Assembly: GCA_012861695.1 (NCBI GenBank)
Contig: JAAOOA010000006.1
Location: 24,933,811-24,997,810 of the forward strand
Length of the DNA stretch: 64,000 bases
Direction of reading: 5' to 3'
Source: Trematomus loennbergii
Lineage: Eukaryota > Chordata > Actinopteri > Perciformes > Nototheniidae
Below the pieces are notes generated by a model, which worked only from the letters and a program-made list of their open reading frames with translations, was not told the origin of the DNA and did not search any database. Below are positions 1-14,640 of the stretch, in pieces (the stretch's first letter is position 1; every line of letters begins with the position of its first letter). The translations under genes and the position numbers were made by a program.

Positions 1-3000
1 ACACACAACACACACATCACATGGAACACACACAACACATGGAACACACACATCACATGGAACACACACACACATGGAATACAAACATCACATGAAACAG
101 ACAACACATGGAACACACACATCACATGGAACACACACATCACATGGAACACACACATCACATGGAACACACACAACACACACTCACATGGAACACACAC
201 AACACATGGAACACACACATCACATGGAACACACACATCACATGGAATACACACATCAATGGAACACACACAACACATGGAACACACACATCACATGGAA
301 CACACATCACATGGAACACCACATCACATGGAACACACACATCACATGGAACACACACATCACATGGAACACACCAACACATGGAACACACACAACACAT
401 GGAAACACACACAACATGGAACACACACATCACATGGAACACACACACATCCATGGAACACACACATCACATGGAACACACACAACACATGGAACACACA
501 CAACACATGGAACACACACACAACACATGGAACACACACATCACATGGAACACACACATCACATGGAACACACATCACATGGAACACACAAACACATGGA
601 ACACACACATCACATGGAACACACACATCACATGGAATACATGGAACACACACATCACATGGAACACACAGATCACATGGAACACACACATCACATGGAA
701 CACACACAACACATGGAACACACACAACACATGGAACACATGGAACACACACATCACATGGAACACACCAACACATGGAACACACACACATCACATGAAC
801 ACACACATCACATGGAACACACACACATCACATGGAACACACACAACACACACATCACATGGAACACACACAACACATGGAACACACACATCACATGGAA
901 CACACACATCACATGGAACACACACACATCACATGGAGAACACACACATCACATGGAAACACACACATCACATGGAACACACACAACACATGGAACACAC
1001 ATCACATGGAACACACACATCACATGGAACACACACAACACACACATCACATGGAACACACACAACACATGGAACACACACATCACATGGAACACACACA
1101 TCACATGGCATACACATCACATGAAACAGACAACACATGGAACACACACATCACATGGAACACACACATCACATGGAACACACACATCACATGGATCACA
1201 CACAACACATGGAACACACACAAACACATGGAACACACATCACATGGAACACACAATCACATGGAACACACACATCACATGGAACACACACAACACATGG
1301 AACACACACAAACATGGAACAACACATCACATGGAACACACACAACACACATCACATGGAACACACACAACACATGGAACACACACTCACATGGAACACA
1401 CACATCACATGGAATACACACAACACATGGAAAACACATCACATGGAACACACACATCACATGGAACACACACAACACATGGAACAACACATCACATGGA
1501 ACACACACAACACATGGAACACACACACATCACATGGAACACACACATCACATGGAACACACACAACACACACATCACATGGAACACACACATCACATGG
1601 AACACACACACATCACATGGAACACACACACATCACATGGAACACACACATCACATGGAACACACACAACACACACATGACATGGAACACACACAACACA
1701 TGGAACACACACATCACATGGAACACACACATCACATGGAATACACACATCACATGAAACAGACAACACATGGAACACACACTTCACATGGAACACACAC
1801 ATCACATGGAACACACACATCACATGGAACACACATCACATGGAACACACACATCTCACACACAACACATGGAACACACAACACATGGAACACACATCAC
1901 ATGGAACACACACAACACATGGAACACACACATCACATGGAACACACACATCACATGGAACACACACATCACATGGAACACACACATCACATGGAACACA
2001 CACATCACATGGAACACACACATCACATGGAATACACACAACACATGGAACACACATCACATGGAACACACACATCACATGGAGCAAACAACACATGGAA
2101 CACACATCACATGGAACACACACAACACATGGAACACACACATCACATGGAACACACACATCACATGGAACACATGGAACACACACAACACATGGAACAC
2201 ACACATCACATGGAACAACACAACACATGGAACACACACAACACATGGAACACACATCACATGGAACACACATCACATGGAATACACACAACACATGGAA
2301 CACACATCACATGGAACACACACATCACATGGAACAAACAACACATGGAACACACATCACATGGAACACACACACACATGGAACACACACATCACATGGA
2401 ACACACACATCACATGGAACACATGGAACACACACAACACATGGAACACACACAACACATGGAACACACACATCACATGGAACACACACATCACATGGAA
2501 CACACAACACATGGAACACACACAACACATGGAACACACACATCACATGGAACAACACAACCCATGAAACACACACATCACATGGAACACACACATCACA
2601 TGGACACACATGGAACACACACATCACATGGAACACACACATCACATGGAACACACACAATCACATGGAACACATGGAATACACACATCACATGGAACAC
2701 ACACAACACATGGAACACACACAACACATGGAACACACAAACACATGGAACACACACACATCACATGGAACACACACACACCGAAACACACACATCACAT
2801 GGAACACACACATCACATGGAACACATGGAACACACACATCACATGGAACACACACATCACATGGAACACACACATCACATGGAACACACACATCACATG
2901 GAACACACACAACACATGGAACACACACAACACATGGAACACACACAACACATGGAACACACACATCACATGGACCACACACATCACATGGAACACAACA

Positions 3001-6000
3001 TCACATGGAACACACACACAACACATGGAACACACACATCACATGGAACAAACACAACACATGGAACACACACATCACATGGAACACATGGAACACACAC
3101 ATCACATGGAACACACAATCACATGGAACACACACATCACATGGAACACACACAACACATGGAACACACACATCACATGGAACACACACAACCATGGAAC
3201 ACTCACATCACATGGAACACACACACAACACATGGAACACACACATCACATGGAACACACACACACATGGAACACACACACACATGGAACACACACATCA
3301 CATGGAACACACACAACACATGGAACACACACATCACATGGAACACACACAACACATGGAACACACACATCACATGGAACACACACAACACATGGAACAC
3401 ACACATCACATGGAACACACACAACACATGGACACACACATCACATGGAACACACACAACACATGGAACACACACATCACATGGAACACACACATCACAT
3501 GGAACACACACAACACATGGAACACACACATCACATGGAACACACACAACAATGGAACACACACATCACATGGAACACACACATCACATGGAACACACAC
3601 ATCACATGGAACACACACATCACATGGAACACACACAACACATGGAACACACACATCACATGGAACACACACATCACATGGAACACACACAACACACACA
3701 TCACATGGAACACACACATCACATGGAACACACACATCACATGGAATACACACATCACATGGAACAAACAACACATGGAACACACACATCACATGGAACA
3801 CACACATCACATGGAACACACACATCACATGGAACACATGGAACACACACATCACATGGAACACACACATCACATGGAACACACACAACACATGGAACAC
3901 ACACATCACATGGAACACACACATCACATGGAACACACACATCACATGGAACACACACAACACATGGAACACACACATCACATGGAACACACACACACAT
4001 GGAACACTCACATCACATGGAATACACACACACATGGAACACATGGAACACACACAACACATGGAACACACACATCACATGGAACACACACATCACATGG
4101 AACACACACATCACATGGAACACACACATCACATGGAACACACACAACACATGGAACACACACATCACATGGAACACACACAACACATGGAACACACACA
4201 TCACATGGAACACACACATCACATGGAACACACACAACACACACATCACATGGAACACACACATCACATGGAACACACACATCACATGGAACACACACAC
4301 ATCACATGGAACACACACAACACATGGAACACACACACATCACATGGAACACACACATCACATGGACACACACACACACATCACATGGAACACACACAAC
4401 ACATGGAACACACACATCACATGGAACACACACATCACATGGAATACACACATCACATGAAACAGACAACACATGGAACACACACATCACATGGAACACA
4501 CACATCACATGGAACACACACATCACATGGAACACACACACATCACATGGAACACACACATCTCACACACAACACATGGAACACACACAACACATGGAAC
4601 ACACATCACATGGAACACACACAACACCTGGAACACACACAACACATGGAACACACACAACACATGGAACACACACATCACATGGAACACACACATCACA
4701 TGGAACACACACATCACATGTAACACACACATCACATGGAACACACACAACACATGGAACACACACAACATGGAACACACACATCATATGGAACACACAT
4801 CACATGGAACACACACATCACATGGAACACACATCACATGGAACACACACATCACATGGAGCAAACAACACATGGAACACACATCACATGGAACACACAT
4901 CACATGGAACACACACATCACATGGAACACACACTTCACATGGAACACATGGAACACACACAACACATGGAACACACACATCACATGGAACACACACATC
5001 ACATGGAACACACACAACACATGGAACACCACAACACATGGAACACACACATCACATGGAACACACACATCACATGGAATACACACAACACATGGAACAC
5101 ACATCACATGGAACACACACATCACATGGAACAAACAACACATGGAACACACATCACATGGAACACACACATCACATGGAACACACACATCACATGGAAC
5201 ACACACATCACATGGAACACATGGAACACACACAACACATGGAACACACACATCACATGGAACATACACATCACATGGAACACACACAACACATGGAACA
5301 CACACAACACATGGAACACACACAACACATGGAACACACACATCACATGGAACACACACAACACATGGAACACACACATCACATGGAACACACACATCAC
5401 ATGGAACACATGGAACACACACATCACATGGAACACACACATCACATGGAACACACACATCACGGAACACATGGAATACACACATCACATGGAACACACA
5501 CAACACACACACATGGAACACACACATCACATGGAACACACACAACACATGGAACACACACATCACATGGAACACACACATCACATGGAACACATGGAAC
5601 ACACACATCACATTGAACACACACATCAAATGGAACACATGGAATACACACATCACATGGAATACACACATCACATGGAACACACACAACACATGGAACA
5701 CACACAACACATGGAACACACACACATCACATGGAACACACACCACATGGAACACACACATCACATGGAACACACACAACACATGGAACACACACATCAC
5801 ATGGAACACACACAACACATGGAACACACACATCACATGGAACACACACATCACATGGAACACACACATCACATGGAACACACACACAACACATGGAACA
5901 CACACATCACATGGAACAAACAACACATGGAACACACACATCACATGGAACACACACATCACATGGAACACACACATCACATGGAACACATGGAACACAC

Positions 6001-6854
6001 ACATCACATGGAACACACACATCACATGGAACACACACAACACATGGAACACACACATCACATGGAACACACACATCACATGGAACACACACATCACATG
6101 GAACACACACACACATGGAACACACACATCACATGGAACACACACAACACATGGAACACTCACATCACATGGAATACACACATCACATGGAACACATGGA
6201 ACACACACAACACATGGAACACACACATCACATGGAACAACACATCACATGGAACACACACATCACATGGAACACACACATCACATGGAACACACACATC
6301 ACATGGAACACATACAACACATGGAACACACACATCACATGGAACACACACAACACATGGAACACACACACATCACATGGAACACACACATCACATGGAA
6401 CACACACAACACACACACATCACATGGAACACACACATCACATGGAACACACACATCACATGGAATACACACATCACATGGAACAAACAACACATGGAAC
6501 ACACACATCACATGGAACACACACAACACATGGAACACACACACATCACATGGAACACACACATCATGGAACACACACATCACATGGAACACACACAACA
6601 CATGGAACACACACACATCACATGGAACACACACATCACATGGAACACACACACACACATCACATGGAACACACACATCACATGGAACACACACATCACA
6701 TGGAATACACACATCACATGGAACAAACAACACATGGAACACACACATCACATGGAACACACACATCACATGGAACACACACATCACATGGAACACACAC
6801 ATCACATGGAACACACACAACACATGGAACACACACATCACATGGAACACACAC
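1..6854. repeat. 18-bp satellite/minisatellite array (unit ACACACATCACATGGAAC)
   Basis: A continuous tandem array of a CA-rich 18-bp unit containing CATGG. The commonest variant changes CATCACATGG to CAACACATGG. Shorter units (for example a direct GGAACACATGGAACAC join) and extended CA runs also occur. The array starts before position 1, so its full length is unknown, and it ends at an (ATG)n tract near 6853-6873. Because 18 is a multiple of three, long reading frames made of THTSHG, ITWNTH and HHMEHT hexapeptides arise on the plus strand and cysteine/valine-rich ones on the minus strand. They are compositional artefacts, not genes. Confidence 0.97.
76..6733. repeat. Diagnostic unit variants suggesting higher-order repeats within the satellite
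   Basis: Rare variant blocks recur across the array. A block with GGAATACA..., then CATGAAACAGACAACACATGG, occurs near 76-108, 1105-1137, 1737-1770 and 4441-4473. A related block with GGAACAAACAACACATGG follows GGAATACA near 3745, 6463 and 6703, and appears without it near 2330, 5128 and 5915; GGAGCAAACAACACATGG occurs near 2082 and 4860. Runs of neighbouring units around these blocks are also shared. This suggests amplification of multi-unit segments, with irregular spacing. Confidence 0.7.
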
Positions 6855-8110
6855 ATGATGATGATGATGTGTGTTAAATACAGAGCCTCGCCTCCAGGCT
6901 CTATCTTCTTTTTTTATATTTCCCACGGGATTACATACGAGTACATCACCTACTGTACATAGCCAGGCTGACATCCTATTAAAAAGAACATTTTTCAGAT
7001 GTGCTTAGGAGTGTGCACATTCGTTGTTGACACATCTTTCTTTCCCCTAGCCTAGCTTCTGGCAATGCGATCGGTCTTGACTACTAATGTGGCACTGAAA
7101 GGATTTCCTGAACCCTTGTGCATCAGATCATCTTTTCTACTCAGAAAAATTCAGGTGTGAAGCAATGGAAATACTCTTAGACCTGTTCTACACATTTAAA
7201 TATATCGTTCTATACCTTTTCCTTATTTAAAATCACCATTATCCAAACCTTTTGACAAGAAAACCAAATAAAAGCCTCATGGCGAGTGACCAACAGTCAA
7301 TAAAGCAATCGAAGGCCAAGCTGAAGTGGCTCTTTCCGACATTACTTTTATTATACTGACAACAGGGCCGTTGCATAGTGGGAGAGACCTTTGTTAGAGC
7401 GGAAGATTAATGGAGGATTCAGGTAGATAGTCCCAGAGGCCAGAGAGCCACTCTGAAACTAAATGACCTCAGATGGCACAATGAAGCCAGACCGCTCCTT
7501 CATATAAGCAAGCACTACAGAGATAAATTGCCTTTTCCCCTCTTAATCTATTATAAGCTCCTTTGGAATTAGTGTAAGTTCTTGGGTTTTGAAAAAAAAA
7601 ATCAAAGAAAAGGAGGGAAAAAAAGAAACTATGATTACTGTACAAGTTTCCGAAAGCTATTATTAGTTGAGTTTTTAATGTACTTTCTATCTTTGAAATA
7701 GGCAGGCGGACTTCCACTAATCTGTTTTCTGAAATGGGTTTTCTTTGCTGACTTGCGTTTTTGCAATTCCCTAAATGCAACAGTCATAGCTAAACAGCTT
7801 TATTGTGAGTGTGACTGGCAAGCAGGTTTCTGTAAGATTAATATATACTTGACAGACCTCTTCATCCTCCATCCGAAACTCTTTACAAGTGCACCACAGC
7901 AGCCATTACTAAACTAATGTTGGTGGTTTGTTAAGCAGTTCAAAAGCATTTCCAGTTGAGTCTTATCACTGGTTGATCAAAGAAATGGGATTCCAATAAC
8001 ATATCACAAATGCAGCAGTAATATCATCAGTTGTACAGTCAGCATGTTGTCTTGTAAAAAACAACGCATTTACACTAAGCTCCATAGATGGAAGCAGCCA
8101 AGCTTCACTG
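6855..8110. other. Non-coding, mostly single-copy stretch
   Basis: It begins with a short (ATG)n microsatellite bordering the satellite and continues as AT-rich sequence. No convincing exon, terminal inverted repeat or RNA gene was seen. The 103-codon minus-strand frame at 7469-7780 has no recognisable motif. Confidence 0.6.
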
Positions 8111-8112
8111 TA

Positions 8113-8508
8113 AAGGCCGCTACACACCCACCTGAGACCAAAGAACGCGTACCGAAGGCATCCCGACTTTTCCCGACTTTTACGTCAGCTACGTTGCCTG
8201 CGTCGGCTACGCCACCCGCCTACGAACACACCACAAATACTTCAGTCGACGAGTGGCAATAACTGTCCTTACCAGCAGGCAGCGGTAGTGTGAACAGCCA
8301 ATCAGAGTGATTGCTTGTCCCGACTTTCTCTGACCTCCCACGGCCGATTCAACATGTTGAATCGGCCGCGGGAGGCATCGGGAGGTGTGAAAAGGTGCCG
8401 TAAAGAGACAACGGTGCGAGACACACAAACCTGAGTAGGGCGCCGCGAATGCCCGACTGCCTCTGACGGCCTCTGACTCCCAAAATCGGGCTGGTGTGTC
8501 CGGGCCTT
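8113..8508. mobile_element. Palindromic MITE, copy 1 (AAGGCC...GGCCTT termini)
   Basis: The left end reads AAGGCCGCTACACACC and the right end is the inverse of AAGGCCCGGACACACC. Both sides are flanked by TA (8111-8112 and 8509-8510), giving a 396-bp element. The centre is a perfect 28-bp palindrome at 8341-8368 (core CGATTCAACATGTTGAATCG). A longer relative lies at 36971-37644 and shares internal segments such as GTGGCAATAACT and CCAATCAGAGTGATT. It has no transposase. The superfamily is not certain. Confidence 0.8.
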
Positions 8509-8974
8509 TAGACAAAGTCAAGACTGACAGAGATTTCTCATAAGCCACAGAATACATGAGCACAGAATCCTCAAGCAAGGAAAGAATTGTAGGAAAACCT
8601 TGTTTAACATCACAGGGAAAAAAATGTCACTCCTTAATCAGTTTATAATGCCTCTAGATAAGGGAGGCGTGATTATTTTGATTATTTCATTATTTTTGAG
8701 TCATTTTTGTTTGGTGGAAAGGGAAGTGCTAACAGCTGGTATGGCAGCACTTGCTATTATTCTTGTAATTACCTTAATTCAATATCTGACTTAATGGAGA
8801 AATCATTAGTGTTTCACTACCTCAACACTTTTTCTTATAATCCTGCTGTTCATTTGTTTCCTTGTTTAATACAAATGGAATCATTTAAGTGAGAGTTGGC
8901 GAATGTTGTCTATACACTGTTGTTTGGTATTTATTTTTAATTTAACCGCCACAAGTCAGTCAATCACTCATCCA
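8509..8974. other. Non-coding stretch, nothing recognised
   Basis: AT-rich sequence between the MITE and the LINE fragment. Only short random frames are present. Confidence 0.55.
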
Positions 8975-9870
8975 CGATGTTCATTGTGCTGATTATTCCA
9001 CAGCAGTGGGAATACTTCCTGCTAAAGTCAATGGCCCTGCACACCCACACAGGTGTTTTCAGTTATTCTGGCTTTATACTTGAAGTGGTTACCTGTTATA
9101 AATACCTTTGTATCTGGCTTGATGATTGTCTTACTTTTAAACTTCAGGTCATTAATCTGCTTAAAAAGCTGAGGGTTAGACTAGGTTTTTTTCAGAAACA
9201 AGTCCTGTTTCTCTTTTGAAGCCAGGAAAAGGCTAGTCACTGTGACCTTTTTACCTGTGCTGGACTATGGTGATTTGATATATATGAATGCACCTGCCCA
9301 TTGCCTGGAAAGGTTAGATGCCGCCTATCACAGTGCTCTGAGATTTGTTACTAACTGTAAAGCACTTACTCATCACTGTACCCTGTATGCCAAGGCAGGT
9401 CTGCCTTCACTTACTGTACGGAGGCTCAGTCATTGGTACATATTCATCTATAAAGCTATGTTGAGTAAACTCCCAACTTATATATGCTCTTTGATCTCAC
9501 AGAGAGTGGCAAGTAGCTATTGCCTGAGATCCCAGGATGTGTTTTTATTACGTGTGCCAAGTGCTAGGACTGTTTTAGGTACTAAAGCTTTTATGTGCGC
9601 TGCTCCTCTAGCTTGGAACACTATGCAAAAAAACTTGAAACTGAGCATTTTGATTCCCTTGTATCATTTTAAAGCACGGCTGGATGAAATGTTATTAGAT
9701 ACCTGTCATTGTGAATAGGTTGCTAATTTATACCCCTGTAATTATGTTGTGATGTCCTTTTTGTTTTCTGTTGTTTTTATGTGTAACCAATGTACTGCAG
9801 GTCTCCCTTGAAAAAGAGATCGTTGATCTAATGGGATTTTTCACCTGGTTAAATAAAGGCTACAAACAAA
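8975..9870 (+). mobile_element. 5'-truncated LINE (L2/CR1-like non-LTR retrotransposon), 3' end
   Basis: This fragment keeps the C-terminal part of a reverse transcriptase and the 3' untranslated region. The 3' end holds the motif CTCCCTTGAAAAAGAGAT, a run resembling CACCTGGTTAAATAAAGG, and a short CAAA-type tail near 9850-9872, as in many fish LINEs. The 5' end is lost near 8975. The coding part is broken by a frameshift between about 9215 and 9242, so this is a dead copy. The clade is assigned from protein style and 3' end only. Confidence 0.82.
8977..9718 (+). pseudogene. LINE reverse transcriptase C-terminal fragment (frameshifted)
   Basis: Two frames form one protein. The first (about 8977-9219) contains YKYLCIWLDDCLTFK and LLKKLRVRLGFF, typical of the region just after the catalytic palm of non-LTR reverse transcriptases. 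The second (about 9215-9718) begins with ARKRLVTVTFLPVLDYGDLI and runs through LDAAYHSALRFVT, a thumb/connection motif of L2/CR1/jockey-like LINEs, ending at a TAG near 9716. A one-base frame change joins the two. The N-terminal endonuclease and the YADD catalytic box are absent because of 5' truncation, so the fragment cannot be active. Confidence 0.82.
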
Positions 9871-12800
9871 CAATACTTATTCACTGTTCATTACAGTAAT
9901 ATATTGTATATTATAAATTACCATGCAGATGTGCACAGTCAGCAAATAGAAACAGTAATGCACTGTGTTTGCACGTGGTGGAGCACACTCAGTACATTTA
10001 CTCAAGTACATTATTTGACAACTTTAGTTACCAGTTTCTTTTTCAAATAACGAATTTTGCATATGAATTGTTTATAACATATGGTGTATTGTTATGCGGT
10101 AAAACTATCCAACAGTATAGTCAGGCTGTAAAACCACCACAGCCCCTGGTAGACCACCGCACCACTAAGCCTGTCACTGATGTGCAATAAAACTGCCTGT
10201 AAATGTAACAAATGTTTTGCACTACCCACTCATGTGCAAAATATACGTATGTAGGCTACTATTAACGCTTATTGCTTTACAATGTATCTACACTCTTTAA
10301 ACCTTATGGGAACCTTCAACACTTTGTGTACTTTTTTAGATACTTGCTTATTTGTTTTTATTTATTCATTATTCTTTTAATAACTTAGCCTTTTATTTAA
10401 TATACTGTATATAGGTATACTCCTATTGCGTTCTATCTGCACTCTACCTTCCCTGCTGTAAGGCTCTAGATTTCCCAACTACAGGACAGACAAAGGAATC
10501 CTGAAACAGATAATATTCAAGTAAAGCTAAATGGATTAGTTATTTTTCTTATTAGTTGATAAGTATAAACGATTTTTACATTTTTTCGTACGTATTTCTT
10601 GTAATTATTTTAAACTAATACATTTTATATGACTTTATGCTTTGAGTGTTGCCACTTGTTTTTACTTAAGGTAAGTTTTACTCATTATACTTATTTAACA
10701 TTTTTAATGCAACTGAATGTTGAGTATTTTAGAAAGTGCTATTCGTACGTCTTCCTCCATCACTGTGTAAGGAATATTTAGACTGTCAGCACAAACTGCA
10801 GCATCATCACTTTCACAGACTGTGAACAGACCTGGTAAAATATTCATGAACCTCATCAGAACCATGGCATTGCATCTTTTTTGGGTCATCTATATGTCAA
10901 TAGAATCACTGCGATCACTCGATTTGTTCATGAGGTCAAAGTAAATCCATGCAAATTGTTCACATTGAGTTAAGTCTGGAGAAGTTGACACTCAAATTGG
11001 CTGTTCACAGACAGTATCTTATCTTGAAAAAACAGATTGAGGATGGAGCGCAATACAAAGGAATTGCTTTTTAAATAGTTACGAGGCTTAAGACAATGGT
11101 ACACATTTGTCTAGCATAAACTGTGTGAACTTATTGTTAGCAACCAAGCCATAAAGAGCTTTTTCACCTTTTCAATAAACAATGCTCAATCAAGCGAGAA
11201 GTAAACAAAACTATTATTAGAAAAAAGAAAGAAGAATGGGGAGTCATGGTGCTTATTTTGTAAGACCTCAAAAAAGAAAATATTGCAAAGTGTTTCAAAT
11301 TAACAGTCACATCTCAAGCTAAAAGCCAAGTGATAGCTAAGTGCATTATTTCTTAAGACATACAATACTGTATGGTACCCTTCAATAAAATATTTGCATG
11401 AAAAATTTGTAATTCTAAATGACTCCATTGTTTAGTCTGTCACAGTCAACTACAATCCAATGAGGTTAGATTGTACAATGAAACTGCAACTTATCGACTA
11501 ATAATAGAAAACAATATGTATTGAAAAATAAAACATATACATTCTTAATATGAGGCTGGACTCTGTGAACATGGATGCATTCAATAAGCATCTTTAGGAT
11601 TTTTAGGACATTATTTCCTGCTGCCAAACTGTTTGCAAAATATAAATGAAGGCCACATACAGGTGCTTATCTCTCTGACCTCTATTAAGGAAAGACACAG
11701 TATTGTGCAAAAAGATACAGGGTCAGAGGAGGCTAAATAAAAATTGTTCAAACAATTGTTAAAATATGATTATATTCCTTCAAGACATTATGTTCATGCA
11801 TACAGAAATATCAATCTATTAAATAAGCAGCTCCCTGGGGATGTTAATTTCTTTATGAGTTAAAATCATTCTGTGCTATGATTGTAGGGAATGATACAGT
11901 CCAGATCTGTGTTAATATCTTGAGAGAATAATGTAACACTTCATTACATTGCGATTAGGAACTGCAACAAGAGTGATTCAAATGTGATTAGAGGATGCTT
12001 ATAGGTTTGTGTTGTTCTCATTACGTTATTAATGGTTTTGACATGGCCCAGGGCTGACTAATCTGGTTTACCTTAGAGCTTTTAGTCTTTGCGTATTAAA
12101 GCATGCAGCTGCTAGGCCATAATCACAAAGTTAATTGGGGAGATATAATTAAACATCATTTATTTTTCTTAAATGACTAATAATAATGTTAGATTAAGGG
12201 GTTTCTTTGTATCATGTATAGTGCTAAAGGTGAGTGTGAGATTCTCCCTAAATAAATCTCATCGTCTTCATCTCTTTAGGATAAATATGTAATTTGCTTT
12301 ATGACTTACAGTTCTTGCAACTAAAATACACGCAAATCTCAAGTGTTTCAGATTTGCCATATTTAGACAACTTAAACTACTCTGTTATCTTTGCCGCTCA
12401 GTTATTGTTTGCATTTAAACAAGATGTCGCTCGTCTGGAACTTTGCAAGTCGGTGGTTTAGAGAAATCCTAAAATCCAAACAAATCTGTTGTCTTCATCT
12501 GTCTTCACAATCTGTTGATAATGTCAAATTTTGTTTATGTTTAAATTAACATTTGCAAAAAAAAGTACATTTACTTGAACATTTCCACTTGTTTCACGCC
12601 GACAGAAATGTGAGGTCCCTGTGTTTGTCAGATTCTACTGGTTTACATTTACACTTGTCTGAGGCTTTCCAAGGTCTGACTGAGATCAGCTCAGTCTCTC
12701 AGCCTCCGCAGAATAAACAGAGCACATGAAGTGGGGTTGTGTTCTTTGACCCTGTGATTTTTCATTAGAAAAACAAGACTTCAGTCTCTGTTGCTATATG

Positions 12801-13300
12801 GATTCAGTTGTGAAACATGACACAAATATATTTTCCCTGCATAGCTAAGCTAAGCATCATCTAACATATCGCAGAGAGCTTAGTATGTTCAAAGTAAGAA
12901 ATTAACACCCAACAGTTTGCCTCTGCTGTTAAGATTTGGAAACACGAAAGGATGACGAGCAAAAAAGGATGTTGTAGGTGTGGATTTTTGCTATGAGAAG
13001 GTTTATGCCTGGAGCTGTAACTGAATATTCATCTACAGAGTCTTGCATTATCAATGGTGACAGAAACGAATGGAGATGCAGAAACCTGTAGCTTCTGTGA
13101 AATTCAGTAGATCCTGCGCCCTAGACATCTTTAACTCCACAGCAGGATTGAGCACAGTGCTGTGTCTCAATGTGGATCTTGACAGGTGTCATTAGTTGCA
13201 CTGTGAACACTTGCACAGTGTCTGAATTTCGACCGTGTTGTTGTTTCAAATGTCACATGACTGCTGTGCCCTCGTCAAAAGTGATGAACATCGCTGTTAG
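9871..13300. other. AT-rich single-copy stretch
   Basis: About 3.4 kb with no open frame of note and no recognised repeat. Parts, notably 12000-12250, are rich in TAATTA-like and ATTAAT words and have few low-complexity runs, a texture often seen in vertebrate conserved non-coding elements. That is an impression, not a result. Confidence 0.5.
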
Positions 13301-13399
13301 CTAGCTAGTAATTTGGCTTGGCTTCCTATTTTGTATGGACATGCTTTTATTTTGAAGAAGAGTTAGCGCTGTTGACAGGAAGTTGTTGTTGCTATGGAA

Positions 13400-14290
13400 A
13401 CAACGTGAAGGACAAAAGAGCGGAGATTAACCATGGATGTATAATAAGAACTGGATACAGCGTGGGAGGCGGGGTCTCGTTCTTTCCTATGAGAGCTGCT
13501 CATTGGCGCATGAAGTCAAAATGGCCCAACTTTTGAGAGAGGCTGCGATTTCCGCCAAAGATTTGGAAATTGGTCCGTGCGCAAAGCATTGTGGGGATTT
13601 TAAGACACGGAGTCTACACATGTGCAGCCTCGAAATTTCTCGCTACGAAGTACGCCGGCCTCGGTAGAATTCCAAGTATGCTGGACATTGGAACAGTCCT
13701 TCGGCGAGACTCGATGACGTAGCATGCTTGAAATAGTGGCTCTGGAGCAGCCTTCCTCGACATTGAGAAACACCCTCGGCCTCACTAGAATGAATGGAGA
13801 GAGAAAATAAATCTAGATTCGGCTTTTAGTGCATTTTACAACTTTAAGGACCTAAGGATTCTAATAAGGGCTGTAAAATAGTTAATACTTATTAAATACT
13901 ATAAAATGATCCACCGATTTACAGATGTCTCTTTCTCCATGTTAATCAATGGGAAAAAGTTGTTTTGGGCCGGGTGACGTCACGGACTGATACGGAAGTT
14001 TCAGTACCGCCGTTTGGACACAGCGAATGTTGGGCACAGAGTCCGGTGCACTTCCTGGGGGCTTGAGATTAACGTAGAAAAGTAATATCTACATATAAAG
14101 ACGGAGAAAGTAAAGGATAAAGTTTATGGTTAAGTGTTAGCACCCCCCGAATAGGCACAAGTTCTTACGTTGATATTGGAGATTTCAATAAATTCAATTT
14201 GAAAAAAAATGAATATCCGAATAAAGAAATTGAAAACCGAATAGTAGGCCAACGACCGAATATTCGGATATTCGGGTACAGACCTAGCTA
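13400..14290. repeat. Probable degenerate DNA-transposon sequence
   Basis: This part is more GC/CpG-rich than its surroundings. It contains words I associate with dispersed fish repeats (GGATGTATAATAAGAACTGG near 13435; TGACGTCACGG near 13975). Near 14247-14276 it has a short CCGAATATTCGG palindrome followed by GATATTCGGG, which resembles some hAT-type ends. No complete terminal inverted repeats or TSDs could be paired here. Confidence 0.4.
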
Positions 14291-14360
14291 TAGCACATAG
14301 TTACAGACCATAATATTGACCAAATACAATTAAAGGTGGTTTATTTTATACACTAGTACA

Positions 14361-14640
14361 GGGGTGTCAAACTCGAGGCCTGGGGGCCAAATCCGGCCCG
14401 TGACTTCATTTCATGTGGCCCCACAAGAGCTTGCAAAGAATATAATATGTTTATTATACGGTTACATGGCGATTTACAGAAGCACGTTGCCCATAAACTA
14501 CATGTCCCACAATGCATCTCAAATTTGACTTTTTCTCAGAATTTGCCTTTTTTTGTCAAAATATGCCTTTTTTCTTAGAATTAGCCTTTTTCTCCAAAAT
14601 GTCACATCTTTTTTTTGTTTTTCCAGAATGTGGCTTTTCT
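14361..14640 (+). mobile_element. hAT-type 5' end (CAGGGGTGTCAAACTC)
   Basis: Starts with CAGGGGTGTCAAACTC followed by GGGGGCCAAATCCGGCCC, a terminus characteristic of Charlie-like hAT elements. The matching right terminus (GAGTTTGACACCCCTG) is not present downstream, so the copy is truncated. The following sequence has repeated TTTTCTCAGAATTTGCC-like blocks. Confidence 0.65.

Noticed and set aside
1..6854. CRISPR-like array
   Set aside because: There are no unique spacers; units are head-to-tail with scattered variants, and the sequence context is eukaryotic.
74..6962. Very long open reading frames (up to about 1,549 codons) as real genes
   Set aside because: They are hexapeptide repeats produced by an 18-bp tandem unit in several frames on both strands, with no conserved domain and no gene signals.
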